DNA of 64,000 nucleotides from IMG/VR virus record IMGVR_UViG_3300024348_000014, positions 46,196 through 110,195 of that record. One strand, written 5' to 3'. The number at the start of each line of letters is the position of its first letter. The first letter of the stretch is position 1. Below the pieces are notes generated by a model. It was given only the letters and a program-made list of their open reading frames with translations, was not told the DNA's origin and did not search any database. Made by a program: the position numbers and the translations under genes. This document shows, piece by piece, positions 9,897 through 18,789 of the stretch. This DNA comes from a virus.

Positions 9897-10632
9897 CGAT
9901 AACGTATACTATCATGGAATAATTCGAAAAAGCATTGTTGCTTTTGGTCGTTTATTCAGCGACATCTATATTGATCGCAAACAAGGTGACTCTGTTACTG
10001 GAACTACACTACAGCGTTTGCAGATTCCTCTTGCCTATGCACCAAAAGAAAAATGGTTAGTTAGAATTGATGGAGATCCAACTTTAGAAAATAACGTAAA
10101 CACTGTTCTCCCAAGAATGTCTTTTGAGATCACTGGTTACAATTATGATGCTGCTCGTAAGACTAATCGTATGCAGCAGATTAAATCTGGTAATAGTCTT
10201 AACAAATCAGTTATGTACACACCAGTCCCATACAACTTAGATATTTCTTTGTATGTGTTAACTAAAACACAAGAAGATGGTCTTCAAATTATCGAACAGA
10301 TTCTCCCAACATTCACACCAGAGTATACATTAAGTGTTAATGCTGTGCCAGATATGGGTGTTGTTATTGATGTTCCCATTGTATTAAATTCTATTCAAGT
10401 ACAAGATGAATACGATGGCGATTTTCAAACTAGAAGATCAGTGGTTCATACATTAAATTTCCAAATGAAATTAAACCTATTTGGACCAATGTCAAATCAA
10501 GCAGTTATTGGTACTGTGTATGCCAATGTTGGTCAAAATGAAAACTTCGCAAATGCAAATAGAGTTTATACTGCAGAAGGTGATGTTACCACAGCTACTG
10601 TAACAACAGAAGACTGGACTTCGAATTTCTAA
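9889..10632 (+). CDS. gp15: Tail sheath stabiliser gp15
   Basis: 247 residues against 272 in T4. Placement between gp14 and the terminase, and the N-terminus NDNVYYHGIIRKSIVAFGRLFSDIYI (read in parts), identify the T4 gp15 family, which forms the hexameric ring at the head-proximal end of the tail. It overlaps gp14 by 8 nt. The next gene is already the large terminase, so the small terminase usually found here is absent. Confidence 0.9.
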   Translation: MLNDNVYYHGIIRKSIVAFGRLFSDIYIDRKQGDSVTGTTLQRLQIPLAYAPKEKWLVRIDGDPTLENNVNTVLPRMSFEITGYNYDAARKTNRMQQIKSGNSLNKSVMYTPVPYNLDISLYVLTKTQEDGLQIIEQILPTFTPEYTLSVNAVPDMGVVIDVPIVLNSIQVQDEYDGDFQTRRSVVHTLNFQMKLNLFGPMSNQAVIGTVYANVGQNENFANANRVYTAEGDVTTATVTTEDWTSNF

Positions 10633-10634
10633 AC

Positions 10635-12212
10635 ATGGCTGAAATTTATAATTCGAATTCGAACTTAAAAGCTGCTGGTGTAACTGTACAATTTACTCCA
10701 GAAAATATTCAAGAGTACATTAAGTGTTCTCAAGATTACGTTTACTTTATTGAAAACTATTGCTATATCGTTACACTTGACCATGGTCTTCAGTTGTTTA
10801 AACTGTATGATTGTCAGAAAAATAAACTACATATAATCCATCAGAATCGTCGTGTGATTTTAATGGAAGGTCGTCAGCAGGGTAAGACAACTACATCAGC
10901 TGCATACATTTTATGGTATACCTTATTCCAAGCAAACAAAACTGTAGCGATTTTGGCTAACAAAGCTACATCTGCTCGTGAAGTTTTAAATCGTTATCAA
11001 ACTATGTATGAATTGCTTCCTCAATGGATGCAACAAGGTGTCACTACTTGGAATAAAGGTGATATTGAACTAGAGAATGGATCTAAAGTATTCACTTCAG
11101 CAACTTCTGCTTCTGGTATTCGTGGTAAATCTGTTAACTTACTTTATGTTGACGAAGCTGCGATTATCCCAAATCAAGTTGCCGAGGAATTCTTTACATC
11201 TGTTTATCCAACGATTTCTGCTGGACAGACTACTAAGATTCTTTTATCTTCTACACCACTCGGCTATAACCATTTCTGGAAGTTTTGGAATGATGCTGAA
11301 AATGGTCGCAATGGGTTTACACCATTGTTCATTCCTTATTGGGAAATTCCAGGTCGTGATGATAAGTGGGCAGCTGAACAGAAAGCCATGCTTGGTGAAC
11401 TTAAATATAACCAAGAGGTTGCTTGTAAATTCCTTGGTTCTAGTTTAACTTTAATCTCTGCAGATGTTATCGCCAAGATGCCAGTCGATCCTATCATCTA
11501 TACAAAAGATGGATTGGATGTTTATGTTAAGCCACAGGCTGGACATACTTATTGTATGGTCTGTGACGTAGCAAAAGGTGTTGGTGGTGACTATTCAGCA
11601 TTCCAATTAATAGATATAACAGAAGTTCCATATAGAACAGTCGCAAAATACAGAAAGAATGATATTAGTCCTCTCTTATATCCCAATGTGATATACAAAG
11701 TGGGTAAAGAATACAACGAAGCATACGTATTAATAGAAATTAACTCGAGTGAACAGGTCGCCCATATCTTATACTCAGAATTAGAATATGAAAATCTTCT
11801 ATTCGTTAATCGCCATAATATGGGTCAGTATATCGGTGGAGGATTTGGTGGAGGTAAAACTCAACTAGGTGTCAATACTGATAAAAAGATCAAAAGAATT
11901 GGATGTCACAACTTCAAATCATTGATCGAAGAAAACAAGTTACTTGTAACCGATGCAGATACGATTTCTGAAATTTCAACATTTATAGAAATTAAAGGAT
12001 CATATGCTGCTGATGAAGGATATCACGATGATTTGGTAATGCCTTTGGTGCTCTTTGGATGGGTCACAACTCAGCCGTATTTCAAAGACCTAAATAATGT
12101 TAACCTTAGAGAAATTATGTACAAAAAGCAAATACAAGCTATTGAAGAGGAATTGACACCATTCGGATTCTATGACGATGGAAGTCCTGAAAAGGCTCCA
12201 CTGAATTTTTGA
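10635..12212 (+). CDS. gp17: Terminase large subunit gp17
   Basis: 525 residues against 610 in T4. The packaging ATPase has Walker A GRQQGKTT at residues 79-86 and Walker B LLYVDEA with Asp173-Glu174. The RNase H-like nuclease domain has its first acidic residue in CDVAKG (Asp311) and later acidic residues in EINSSE and the DEGYHDD region. It translocates DNA into the prohead and cuts the concatemer. The start lies 2 nt after the gp15 stop without an intervening gp16. Confidence 0.95.
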   Translation: MAEIYNSNSNLKAAGVTVQFTPENIQEYIKCSQDYVYFIENYCYIVTLDHGLQLFKLYDCQKNKLHIIHQNRRVILMEGRQQGKTTTSAAYILWYTLFQANKTVAILANKATSAREVLNRYQTMYELLPQWMQQGVTTWNKGDIELENGSKVFTSATSASGIRGKSVNLLYVDEAAIIPNQVAEEFFTSVYPTISAGQTTKILLSSTPLGYNHFWKFWNDAENGRNGFTPLFIPYWEIPGRDDKWAAEQKAMLGELKYNQEVACKFLGSSLTLISADVIAKMPVDPIIYTKDGLDVYVKPQAGHTYCMVCDVAKGVGGDYSAFQLIDITEVPYRTVAKYRKNDISPLLYPNVIYKVGKEYNEAYVLIEINSSEQVAHILYSELEYENLLFVNRHNMGQYIGGGFGGGKTQLGVNTDKKIKRIGCHNFKSLIEENKLLVTDADTISEISTFIEIKGSYAADEGYHDDLVMPLVLFGWVTTQPYFKDLNNVNLREIMYKKQIQAIEEELTPFGFYDDGSPEKAPLNF

Positions 12213-12230
12213 ATTGAAAACTTGTAAAAA

Positions 12231-12237
12231 CTAAATA
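12231..12237 (+). promoter_or_regulatory. Late promoter motif CTAAATA before the sheath gene
   Basis: CTAAATAAAA in the 82-nt gap between genes 17 and 18. A hairpin starts 6 nt downstream, where T4-type transcription would begin. Confidence 0.55.
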
Positions 12238-12242
12238 AAATG

Positions 12243-12263
12243 TAGACAAGAAATTTCTGTCTA
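12243..12263 (+). other. Hairpin in the leader of gene 18
   Basis: TAGACA pairs with TGTCTA around a nearly palindromic AGAAATTTC core. Its position at the predicted late transcription start suggests an mRNA 5'-end structure rather than a terminator, since no T run follows. Confidence 0.4.
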
Positions 12264-12294
12264 AAGTAAAAACTTATTAACAAGGAGAATTACA

Positions 12295-14637
12295 ATGCCT
12301 TTCCAATTATCTCCAGGCGTTGCAGTCGTAGAAAAAGATTACACATCGATCGTTCCAGCTGTATCTAGCTCTCGTGGAGCGTTTGCTGGTGCTTTCCAAT
12401 GGGGTCCAGTTTTGGCTCCTACTCAGGTTAGTTCCGAGAACGAATTAGTTCGTTACTTCGGTAAACCAACTGATGCGAATGCGCAAGCCTTTTTTACTGC
12501 AGCGAACTTCCTGTCATACACAAATGCTCTCTTAATTTCTCGTGCAGACGTAACTGCAGCTAGAAATGCAGTTGCTACTCAAACTGGTACAGTTACATCA
12601 GTCACTATGGTGACTGGTGGTACTGGTTACGATGCAACTCTTTTACCTGCTGTTACATTTAGCGCACCTCAAATTACAGGTGGTGCAGCTGCAACTGGTA
12701 CTGCAATTTCTTCTGGTGCTTCTGTTACTGGTGTCACTCTTTCAAATGGTGGTACAGGTTATAGTGCAGCAACCCTAACATTTAGCGCACCACAAGTTGC
12801 GGGTGGTGTTACTGCTACAGGTACTGCTACTATCGTTGGTGGTTCAATTACTGGTATTATTGTTACTAATGGTGGATCTGGTTACACAACTGCCCCAACT
12901 ATTAACATTACTGCTAATGGTACTAATGCAGCGATCGGTACAGTTTCTCTAGGAACTGCCACTATTACTGGTATCACAGTAACTTCTGCTGGATCTGGTT
13001 ATACCGCTGCTCCAAATATATCAGTCGCTTTTGCTGGTTCTGATCAGGGAACTGCATGGTCAGCTACTACAGCATTGGCTCAAAATGTTTACGTTTCTTT
13101 TGCTGGTAGATTATATACAGTTACAGTAGCTGGAACAACAGGTTCTACTGGTCCATCTCATACAACTGGTAGTGTGGCTAACGGCTCTGCTACGTTATTG
13201 TTTGTTAGTACTGCTGCTGCCGCAACTGCAGCTATTACTGTCGGTGGTTTAAAGATCAATAACAATAATGATTACTTGGCTGCTTATGGTAGTGGACAAG
13301 CTGTTGTTGGTGAATTTGCTGCACGTTGCCCTGGAACTTTAGGAAACTCACTATTAGTTTCTCTGGCTGACTCTGCATCTTTTGCTGGTTGGACTTATGC
13401 AGCAAATTTTGATGCTGCTCCTTCTACTTCAACATATGCAGCAAACAATAATGCTTCTTTAGATGAAGTTCATATTGTTGTTATTGATCAACTTGGTTAC
13501 TTCACTGGAGTTCCAGGTTATGTATTAGAAAAATTTGCGTTTGCTTCTAAAGCATCTGATGCGAAAAAGTCTGATGGTACTAATAACTACTACAAAAATG
13601 TAATCAATACAAACTCAGAATATATCTACTGGATGGATCATACAGCATCAGGTACAGATTGGGGAAGTACTGCAGTTGTTGGAGGTGCTTTTGTTACTGT
13701 TGGTACAGCTATCACTCGTCAATTGTCTGGTGGTATTGATGGATTGACTGCTACTGCTGGTCAACTACAAACTGCTTATGCATTGTTTGCCGATGATGCT
13801 GCTTATGATATCTCATTAGTTATGATGGGTAAAGCAGATGCAGCTACAACTGCTGCTGTTATTGGATCGGTTGCAGAAACTCGTCTTGATTGCGTAGTGT
13901 TTGCATCTCCACAGAACACTTCTACTGGTGATCCAATTATTGGTTCTGGTTCTGGTTCTACAAATGCCATCATTGCTTACCGTAATGCACTTCCAAGTAC
14001 TTCTTATGCAGTACTAGATTCTGGTTGCAAATATCAGTATGATCGCTACAATGACGTATATCGTTGGGTTCCATTGAATGGTGACATTGCTGGTCTATGT
14101 GCTCGCACTGATTACCAACAAGATCCATGGTTCTCTCCAGGTGGTCTAAATCGTGGTCAGATTAAGAGTGTTGTTAAATTAGCACACAATCCTACTAAAG
14201 CAGATCGTGATCTACTGTACAAAGCTGGTGTAAACCCAGTTGTTACTTTCCCAGGAGAAGGTACAGTTCTATTCGGTGACAAGACTCTCTTGGCTAAACC
14301 AAGTGCGTTCGATCGTATTAACGTGCGTCGTTTGTTTATCGTTATGGAAAAGGCGATTGCTACAGCTGCTAAATTCCAGTTGTTTGAATTCAATGATCCT
14401 TTCACTCGTGCTCAGTTTAAGAACTTGATCGAGCCATTCCTGCGTGATGTCCAAGGTCGTCGTGGTATTACAGACTTTAGAGTTAAGTGTGATGATTCGA
14501 ACAACACAGGACAAGTTATTGACGCAAATGAATTTGTTGCTGATATTTTCGTTAAGCCAAATCGTTCTATCAACTACATTACTTTGAACTTTGTTGCTGC
14601 TCGCTCTGGAATTAACTTCAGCGAAGTCGGTGCGTAA
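12295..14637 (+). CDS. gp18: Tail sheath protein gp18
   Basis: 780 residues against 659 in T4. The N-terminus (PFQLSPGVAVVEKDYTSIVP) and the C-terminal domain (FTRAQFKNLIEPFLRDVQGRRG, read in parts, then VKCDD.NNT and INYITLNFVAAR) are the conserved sheath core that contracts on infection. Residues of about 100-240 form an insert with four G(G/S)(T/S)GY..A(A/T)...(V/I/L).(F/I) repeats, so surface-exposed decorations are likely. Strong AAGGAG ribosome-binding site, own late promoter motif upstream. Confidence 0.95.
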   Translation: MPFQLSPGVAVVEKDYTSIVPAVSSSRGAFAGAFQWGPVLAPTQVSSENELVRYFGKPTDANAQAFFTAANFLSYTNALLISRADVTAARNAVATQTGTVTSVTMVTGGTGYDATLLPAVTFSAPQITGGAAATGTAISSGASVTGVTLSNGGTGYSAATLTFSAPQVAGGVTATGTATIVGGSITGIIVTNGGSGYTTAPTINITANGTNAAIGTVSLGTATITGITVTSAGSGYTAAPNISVAFAGSDQGTAWSATTALAQNVYVSFAGRLYTVTVAGTTGSTGPSHTTGSVANGSATLLFVSTAAAATAAITVGGLKINNNNDYLAAYGSGQAVVGEFAARCPGTLGNSLLVSLADSASFAGWTYAANFDAAPSTSTYAANNNASLDEVHIVVIDQLGYFTGVPGYVLEKFAFASKASDAKKSDGTNNYYKNVINTNSEYIYWMDHTASGTDWGSTAVVGGAFVTVGTAITRQLSGGIDGLTATAGQLQTAYALFADDAAYDISLVMMGKADAATTAAVIGSVAETRLDCVVFASPQNTSTGDPIIGSGSGSTNAIIAYRNALPSTSYAVLDSGCKYQYDRYNDVYRWVPLNGDIAGLCARTDYQQDPWFSPGGLNRGQIKSVVKLAHNPTKADRDLLYKAGVNPVVTFPGEGTVLFGDKTLLAKPSAFDRINVRRLFIVMEKAIATAAKFQLFEFNDPFTRAQFKNLIEPFLRDVQGRRGITDFRVKCDDSNNTGQVIDANEFVADIFVKPNRSINYITLNFVAARSGINFSEVGA

Positions 14638-14642
14638 TTCAG

Positions 14643-14650
14643 AATAAATA
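14643..14650 (+). promoter_or_regulatory. Late promoter motif AATAAATA
   Basis: AATAAATA 24 nt before the tail tube start and just after the sheath stop; close to the T4 late box TATAAATA. Confidence 0.5.
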
Positions 14651-14674
14651 AAGAAAAGAACAAAGGAGAATTAA

Positions 14675-15262
14675 ATGGCAAATATTGCTGATTTCAAATC
14701 ACAGATGATCGGGGGCGGTGCTCGTCCCAATCAGTTTAGAGTTGAATTATCTTTTCCATCATTTGTTACACTTGGTCCAGTAGCTGGTCAGCGTGCACAG
14801 TTTTTGTGTAAGGCTGCTCAGTTACCTGCTTCTACTTTAGAGAACATCTCTGTTCTCTTCAAAGGTCGCCCAGTTAACTTTGCTGGTGAGCGTACATTCC
14901 AACCATGGACTGTAACAATTTACAACGATACTACTTTCGGTATTCGTAATGCACTAGAACAGTGGCAATCTGGTATCCAGAATTATGACACTACTCTTGG
15001 TCGCACAAACCCAACAGACTATCAAGTTGATATGCAAGTGCATCAATTAGATCGTTCTGGTTCTATCATCAAGACTTATAAGTTTGTTGATGCTTATCCT
15101 ACTAACATTTCTGCTATTGGTTTAGATTACGAACAGCAAAATGCTATTGAACAGTTTGATGTAGAGTTCCAATACAACTTCTTTACATCTGCTACAGGTG
15201 CATCTGGTGGCTTTGGAGTTAATGTTTCTATCGACACACCAGTTGGATCTATTCCTCTATAA
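14675..15262 (+). CDS. gp19: Tail tube protein gp19
   Basis: 195 residues against 163 in T4. The FRVELSFPSFV...CKAAQLPASTLENISVLFKGR pattern (read in parts) and C-terminal LDYEQQNAIEQFDVEFQYNF are the gp19 family signature. Monomers stack as hexameric rings inside the sheath to form the DNA conduit. AAGGAG precedes the start and the gene sits between sheath and portal as in T4. Confidence 0.95.
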   Translation: MANIADFKSQMIGGGARPNQFRVELSFPSFVTLGPVAGQRAQFLCKAAQLPASTLENISVLFKGRPVNFAGERTFQPWTVTIYNDTTFGIRNALEQWQSGIQNYDTTLGRTNPTDYQVDMQVHQLDRSGSIIKTYKFVDAYPTNISAIGLDYEQQNAIEQFDVEFQYNFFTSATGASGGFGVNVSIDTPVGSIPL

Positions 15263-15282
15263 TTTAACCGAAGGTTTATATA

Positions 15283-16881
15283 ATGCAATTTTTTGGCTTC
15301 GAGATAAGTCGTAAAAAAGAGAAAGAACTTGGAAGTGTAGTACCTCCGAGTCCTCAAGATGGCGCAACCGTAATAAATACTGGCGTAAATGCTGGTGGTT
15401 ATTACGGTATGGTCATGGATCTGGATGGGGTCGTTAAGAATGAAAATGATCTTATTCGTCGTTATCGTGAAGTTGCTTCATACAGCGACTGCGATATGGC
15501 GATTGAAGATATTATTAATGAAGCAATTGTTACTGATGAACACAAACCATCAGTAGAGATCAACTTAGATGATCTAACTGTTTCAGAAAGTATTAAGAAA
15601 AAAATTCGTGAAGAGTTTAGGAATATTTTACGTGTTCTAAAATTTGAAGATTGTGGTCATGACACTTTTAGAACTTGGTATATTGATGGTCGTTTATACT
15701 ATCATATCTTAATAGATGAGAAGAATTTAAAACAAGGTATTGTTGAATTACGTTACATTGATCCTCGCAAAATTCGTCGTATCAAAAACGTAGTTAAAGA
15801 AAAAACACCACAAGGTGTTGAAGTTATAAAGAACATCGAAGAATACTATCTTTATAACGACAAGGGTATTACTGAAAGTACTACTCAGGGTATTAAGTTA
15901 TCCTTAGATTCAGTAGTCTATGTACCATCAGGTTACTTAGATTCAAATACTGGAATGATGATGTCTTATTTACATAAGGCAATCAAACCAGTAAATCAGT
16001 TAAAGATGATTGAGGATTCTCTAGTCATCTATCGTATTAGTCGTGCACCTGAACGCAGAATTTTTTACATTGATGTAGGTAACTTACCTAAAGTAAAAGC
16101 TGAACAATATGTTCAGGACATCATGAATAAATTCCGTAACAAGATTGTGTATGATGCCACTACTGGCGAAACTCGTGATGATAGAAAACATCTTTCAATG
16201 ATGGAAGATTTCTGGATGCCTCGTCGTGAAGGTGGTAAGGGTACTGAAATTACTACACTTCCAGGTGGTCAGAATCTTGGTGAGATTCAAGACATTGAGT
16301 ATTTCCAAAATAAATTATTCCATGCTTTAAATGTTCCAATTGGTCGTTTACAGGAACAAGCAGGATTTAGTATTGGACGAGCAACTGAGATCTCTCGTGA
16401 CGAGATTAAGTTTCATAAATTTGTTGGTCGTCTTCGTAAGAAGTTTTCTAATATATTTACTGATGCATTATATGTTCAGTTAGTAGCTAAAAATATTATT
16501 CGTCCCGATGAATGGGAAGATTTAAAACATGAAATTAGATATGACTACATCGAAGACAATCATTATTCTGAATTAAAAGATAATGAAATTCTTAATGCTA
16601 GACTCGCCACTCTACAATTAGTAGAACCATACATCGGTAAGTTTTATTCTATGGACTGGATTCGTAAAAATATTCTTCAGATGAATGAACAAGAAATGGA
16701 AGAGATGAGCAAACAGATGGAATCAGATGGTGAGATTCAGATGCAGCATGCTGAGATGGATGGAACTGTTGCAGCTGCGGCACAAGCAGCACAGCAGAAC
16801 TTTTTACAGGCAAATGCACCACAAGCAGATGAAGCACCAACTGACCAAGGTAAACAAGATAATCAAGGAGTGAATAAATGA
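15283..16881 (+). CDS. gp20: Portal protein gp20
   Basis: 532 residues against 524 in T4. Conserved blocks include ASYSDCDMAIEDIINEAIV, RYIDPRKIRRIKNV, YRISRAPERRIFYIDVGNLPK (read in parts) and MMEDFWMPRREGGKGTEI.TLPGG. It forms the dodecameric ring at the packaging vertex that binds terminase and then the neck proteins. The C-terminal 60 residues are Gln/Ala/Glu-rich. The stop overlaps the next start by 4 nt (ATGA). Confidence 0.97.
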   Translation: MQFFGFEISRKKEKELGSVVPPSPQDGATVINTGVNAGGYYGMVMDLDGVVKNENDLIRRYREVASYSDCDMAIEDIINEAIVTDEHKPSVEINLDDLTVSESIKKKIREEFRNILRVLKFEDCGHDTFRTWYIDGRLYYHILIDEKNLKQGIVELRYIDPRKIRRIKNVVKEKTPQGVEVIKNIEEYYLYNDKGITESTTQGIKLSLDSVVYVPSGYLDSNTGMMMSYLHKAIKPVNQLKMIEDSLVIYRISRAPERRIFYIDVGNLPKVKAEQYVQDIMNKFRNKIVYDATTGETRDDRKHLSMMEDFWMPRREGGKGTEITTLPGGQNLGEIQDIEYFQNKLFHALNVPIGRLQEQAGFSIGRATEISRDEIKFHKFVGRLRKKFSNIFTDALYVQLVAKNIIRPDEWEDLKHEIRYDYIEDNHYSELKDNEILNARLATLQLVEPYIGKFYSMDWIRKNILQMNEQEMEEMSKQMESDGEIQMQHAEMDGTVAAAAQAAQQNFLQANAPQADEAPTDQGKQDNQGVNK

Positions 16882-17081
16882 GTGAAACAGTGAAAAATTT
16901 AGTAGATGCGATTCAAGCCAAAGATGCAATTGGAACAGAGGCTGCATTTCAAGCAGCAATGGCAGAAAAGATTTCTGCTAGATTAGACAGTATGCGTCAA
17001 GACGTTGCACAGAGTATGTTTAAAACTCAAGAGGTAGAAGTATCTACTGAAGAGCCAAACGCAGAAACAGAAGTAGAATAA
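16878..17081 (+). CDS. Small prohead core protein, gp67-like
   Basis: 67 residues, acidic C-terminus, helical N-terminus (VKNLVDAIQAKDAIGTEAAFQAAMAEKI read in parts). Sequence is short, but its size and position between portal and prohead protease match T4 gene 67, a scaffold core component. It overlaps the portal stop (ATGA) and the next start (TAATG), so translation is probably coupled. Assignment rests mostly on position. Confidence 0.6.
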   Translation: MSETVKNLVDAIQAKDAIGTEAAFQAAMAEKISARLDSMRQDVAQSMFKTQEVEVSTEEPNAETEVE

Positions 17082-17626
17082 TGCGTTACTACCAATTAAC
17101 AAAATCTTTAAAGAGATCTGATGTTGTCGAAAGCATCAGATCTTACTCACATCTGATTGAAAGAACATCAGAAAATAAGATTTTGATTAATGGCGTAGAG
17201 TCAAAGTATAAAAGTTTGGAAGAAGCAAAAGATTTTATCAAACAAGAATATATCTCGCAAAAATTAGAAGAACAAGTATCAAAAGAATCATACGACGAAT
17301 TATCAGACGAAAAAGTCGCTAGTATTATCAAAGAATACCATGATGTAAAAGTTACAGATACGTTAATAGAAACATATATTAAACTTGCTTCTTCCAACAT
17401 TTTTAACGTAGACCCTGTTGTTCAGAATATTCGTTCTTTGAATAAACTTGACAGAATCGTTGAAGGTAAATTACACTACGTGCTTGCTGATGAAACTATT
17501 GTTGCAATTAATCAGCAAACGCAAGATCACCTAAATAAGTTATTAGGTAATCAACCAGAGATTATCGAGTACATGAGAGAGTCAAAAGAGAACTTCTGTC
17601 ATGTGCTTGAACAAATAGAGGAATAA
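17081..17626 (+). CDS. Putative prohead core protein, gp68-like
   Basis: 181 residues, rich in Glu/Lys and probably helical, no recognised enzymatic motif. It starts RYYQLTKSLKRSDVVESIRS and includes a SKYKSLEEAKDFIK segment. It lies between the gp67-like gene and gene 21, the place of T4 gene 68, but sequence identity to gp68 could not be judged by eye. Overlaps the previous gene by one nucleotide. Confidence 0.45.
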   Translation: MRYYQLTKSLKRSDVVESIRSYSHLIERTSENKILINGVESKYKSLEEAKDFIKQEYISQKLEEQVSKESYDELSDEKVASIIKEYHDVKVTDTLIETYIKLASSNIFNVDPVVQNIRSLNKLDRIVEGKLHYVLADETIVAINQQTQDHLNKLLGNQPEIIEYMRESKENFCHVLEQIEE

Positions 17627-17629
17627 CAA

Positions 17630-18088
17630 ATGGCTGTCACCAAGACTATTTTAAAGAACACTAATTTAGAGACTGTTGTCAAAATTAGTGGTACTGCAGC
17701 ATCTGCTACTATTAGTTTAGCAACTGATTGTTTAGCATCTACACAAGCACTTTCTGGTGGAACACAGACTGTTGACATCATTACTTCTCAAGTAACTGGT
17801 CTATTAAATTCTAGTATTACTGTTGTAAGAAACTCACTTCCTGTGTTAGCATTTGCACCAGAACACAATGGTTTGTTTAACTTTGAAGGTAATGGGTACA
17901 GAGATACTGTTGGAAATACATCTGATATCGTAGTAACAATCGGAGGTGCAGAAGCCCACATTTATCTCACACTTCGTAAAGTTGGTGGATATGCTACTAA
18001 AGTTGAAGAAGCTACTTACGGTGCTTACGAAGATGTTACTCGTGTTGGTGCTTCTACCACAGCAAGTGGTTCTCCAGATAAGGTCTAA
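17630..18088 (+). CDS. Unknown virion-region protein
   Basis: 152 residues, beta-rich composition (Thr/Val/Ser/Gly) with a NGYRDTVGNTSDIVVTIGG segment and a charged KVGGYATKVEEATYGAYEDV end (read in parts). It sits inside the capsid assembly cluster between the core proteins and the prohead protease, and only 3 nt separate it from its neighbours. A structural or head-decoration role is plausible from composition and place only. Confidence 0.5.
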   Translation: MAVTKTILKNTNLETVVKISGTAASATISLATDCLASTQALSGGTQTVDIITSQVTGLLNSSITVVRNSLPVLAFAPEHNGLFNFEGNGYRDTVGNTSDIVVTIGGAEAHIYLTLRKVGGYATKVEEATYGAYEDVTRVGASTTASGSPDKV

Positions 18089-18090
18089 CT

Positions 18091-18747
18091 ATGAAACTAA
18101 TTAGAGAAGAAGTTCAAGACACTAAATTTATCGTTGAAGATAAAGGTCTTGGTAAACCAAAACAATACTTCATTGAAGGTATCTTCCTTCAATCAGAACT
18201 AGTAAATCGTAATGGTCGTATGTACAAAGAAGGTACAATGGACAAAGAAGTTGGTCGCTATCTTAAAGAAGCCGTTGAAATGAATCGTGCTTATGGCGAA
18301 CTTGGTCATCCAGATGGTCCAGGTATTAACCTTGATCGTGTATCACACATGATCACTTCACTACGTAAAGAAGGCACAAACTATATTGGTCGTGCTAAGA
18401 TTTTAGAAACTCCAATGGGTAATATTGCACGTGGTCTATTAGATGGCGGTGCAAATCTTGGAGTATCAAGTAGAGCAATGGGTTCTCTCAAACAAAACAA
18501 TGAGGGGGTTCAGGTAGTTCAAGATGACTTTATGTTGTCTACAGCTGCAGACATTGTAGCTGATCCATCTGCTCCTGACGCATACGTCAGAGGCATCATG
18601 GAGAACAAAGAGTGGATATTTGTCGATGGAAAGTTTGTGGAACAACATATTGAAGAGGTTAAATCCTTTATTAAAAAGACTTCTTCTAGAAATCTAGAGG
18701 AAGCAAAGGTGCAGGCTTTCCAACGCTTTCTGAGTAAAATCAGATAA
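18091..18747 (+). CDS. gp21: Prohead core protease gp21
   Basis: 218 residues against 212 in T4. The herpesvirus-assemblin-like protease shows the conserved GELGHP block with His73 and the GVSSRA block with Ser126/Ser127, plus ADIVADPSAPDA. It cleaves scaffold and capsid proteins during head maturation. It lies immediately before the scaffold gene 22 and major capsid gene 23, as in all T4-type phages. Confidence 0.93.
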   Translation: MKLIREEVQDTKFIVEDKGLGKPKQYFIEGIFLQSELVNRNGRMYKEGTMDKEVGRYLKEAVEMNRAYGELGHPDGPGINLDRVSHMITSLRKEGTNYIGRAKILETPMGNIARGLLDGGANLGVSSRAMGSLKQNNEGVQVVQDDFMLSTAADIVADPSAPDAYVRGIMENKEWIFVDGKFVEQHIEEVKSFIKKTSSRNLEEAKVQAFQRFLSKIR

Positions 18748-18757
18748 ATAATAAATA
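18743..18757 (+). promoter_or_regulatory. Double late promoter motif GATAAATA / AATAAATA
   Basis: Two overlapping late-type boxes (18743-18750 and 18750-18757) at the end of gene 21, 33 nt before the scaffold start. A strong late promoter for the highly expressed 22-23 pair would be expected here. Confidence 0.55.
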
Positions 18758-18789
18758 AATAACAGAACTATCCAGTTAGGAGAACATAG

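Noticed and set aside
11077-11448. Second frame inside gene 17
   Set aside because: Leu/Phe-rich out-of-frame product between the Walker B and nuclease motifs; no ribosome-binding site.
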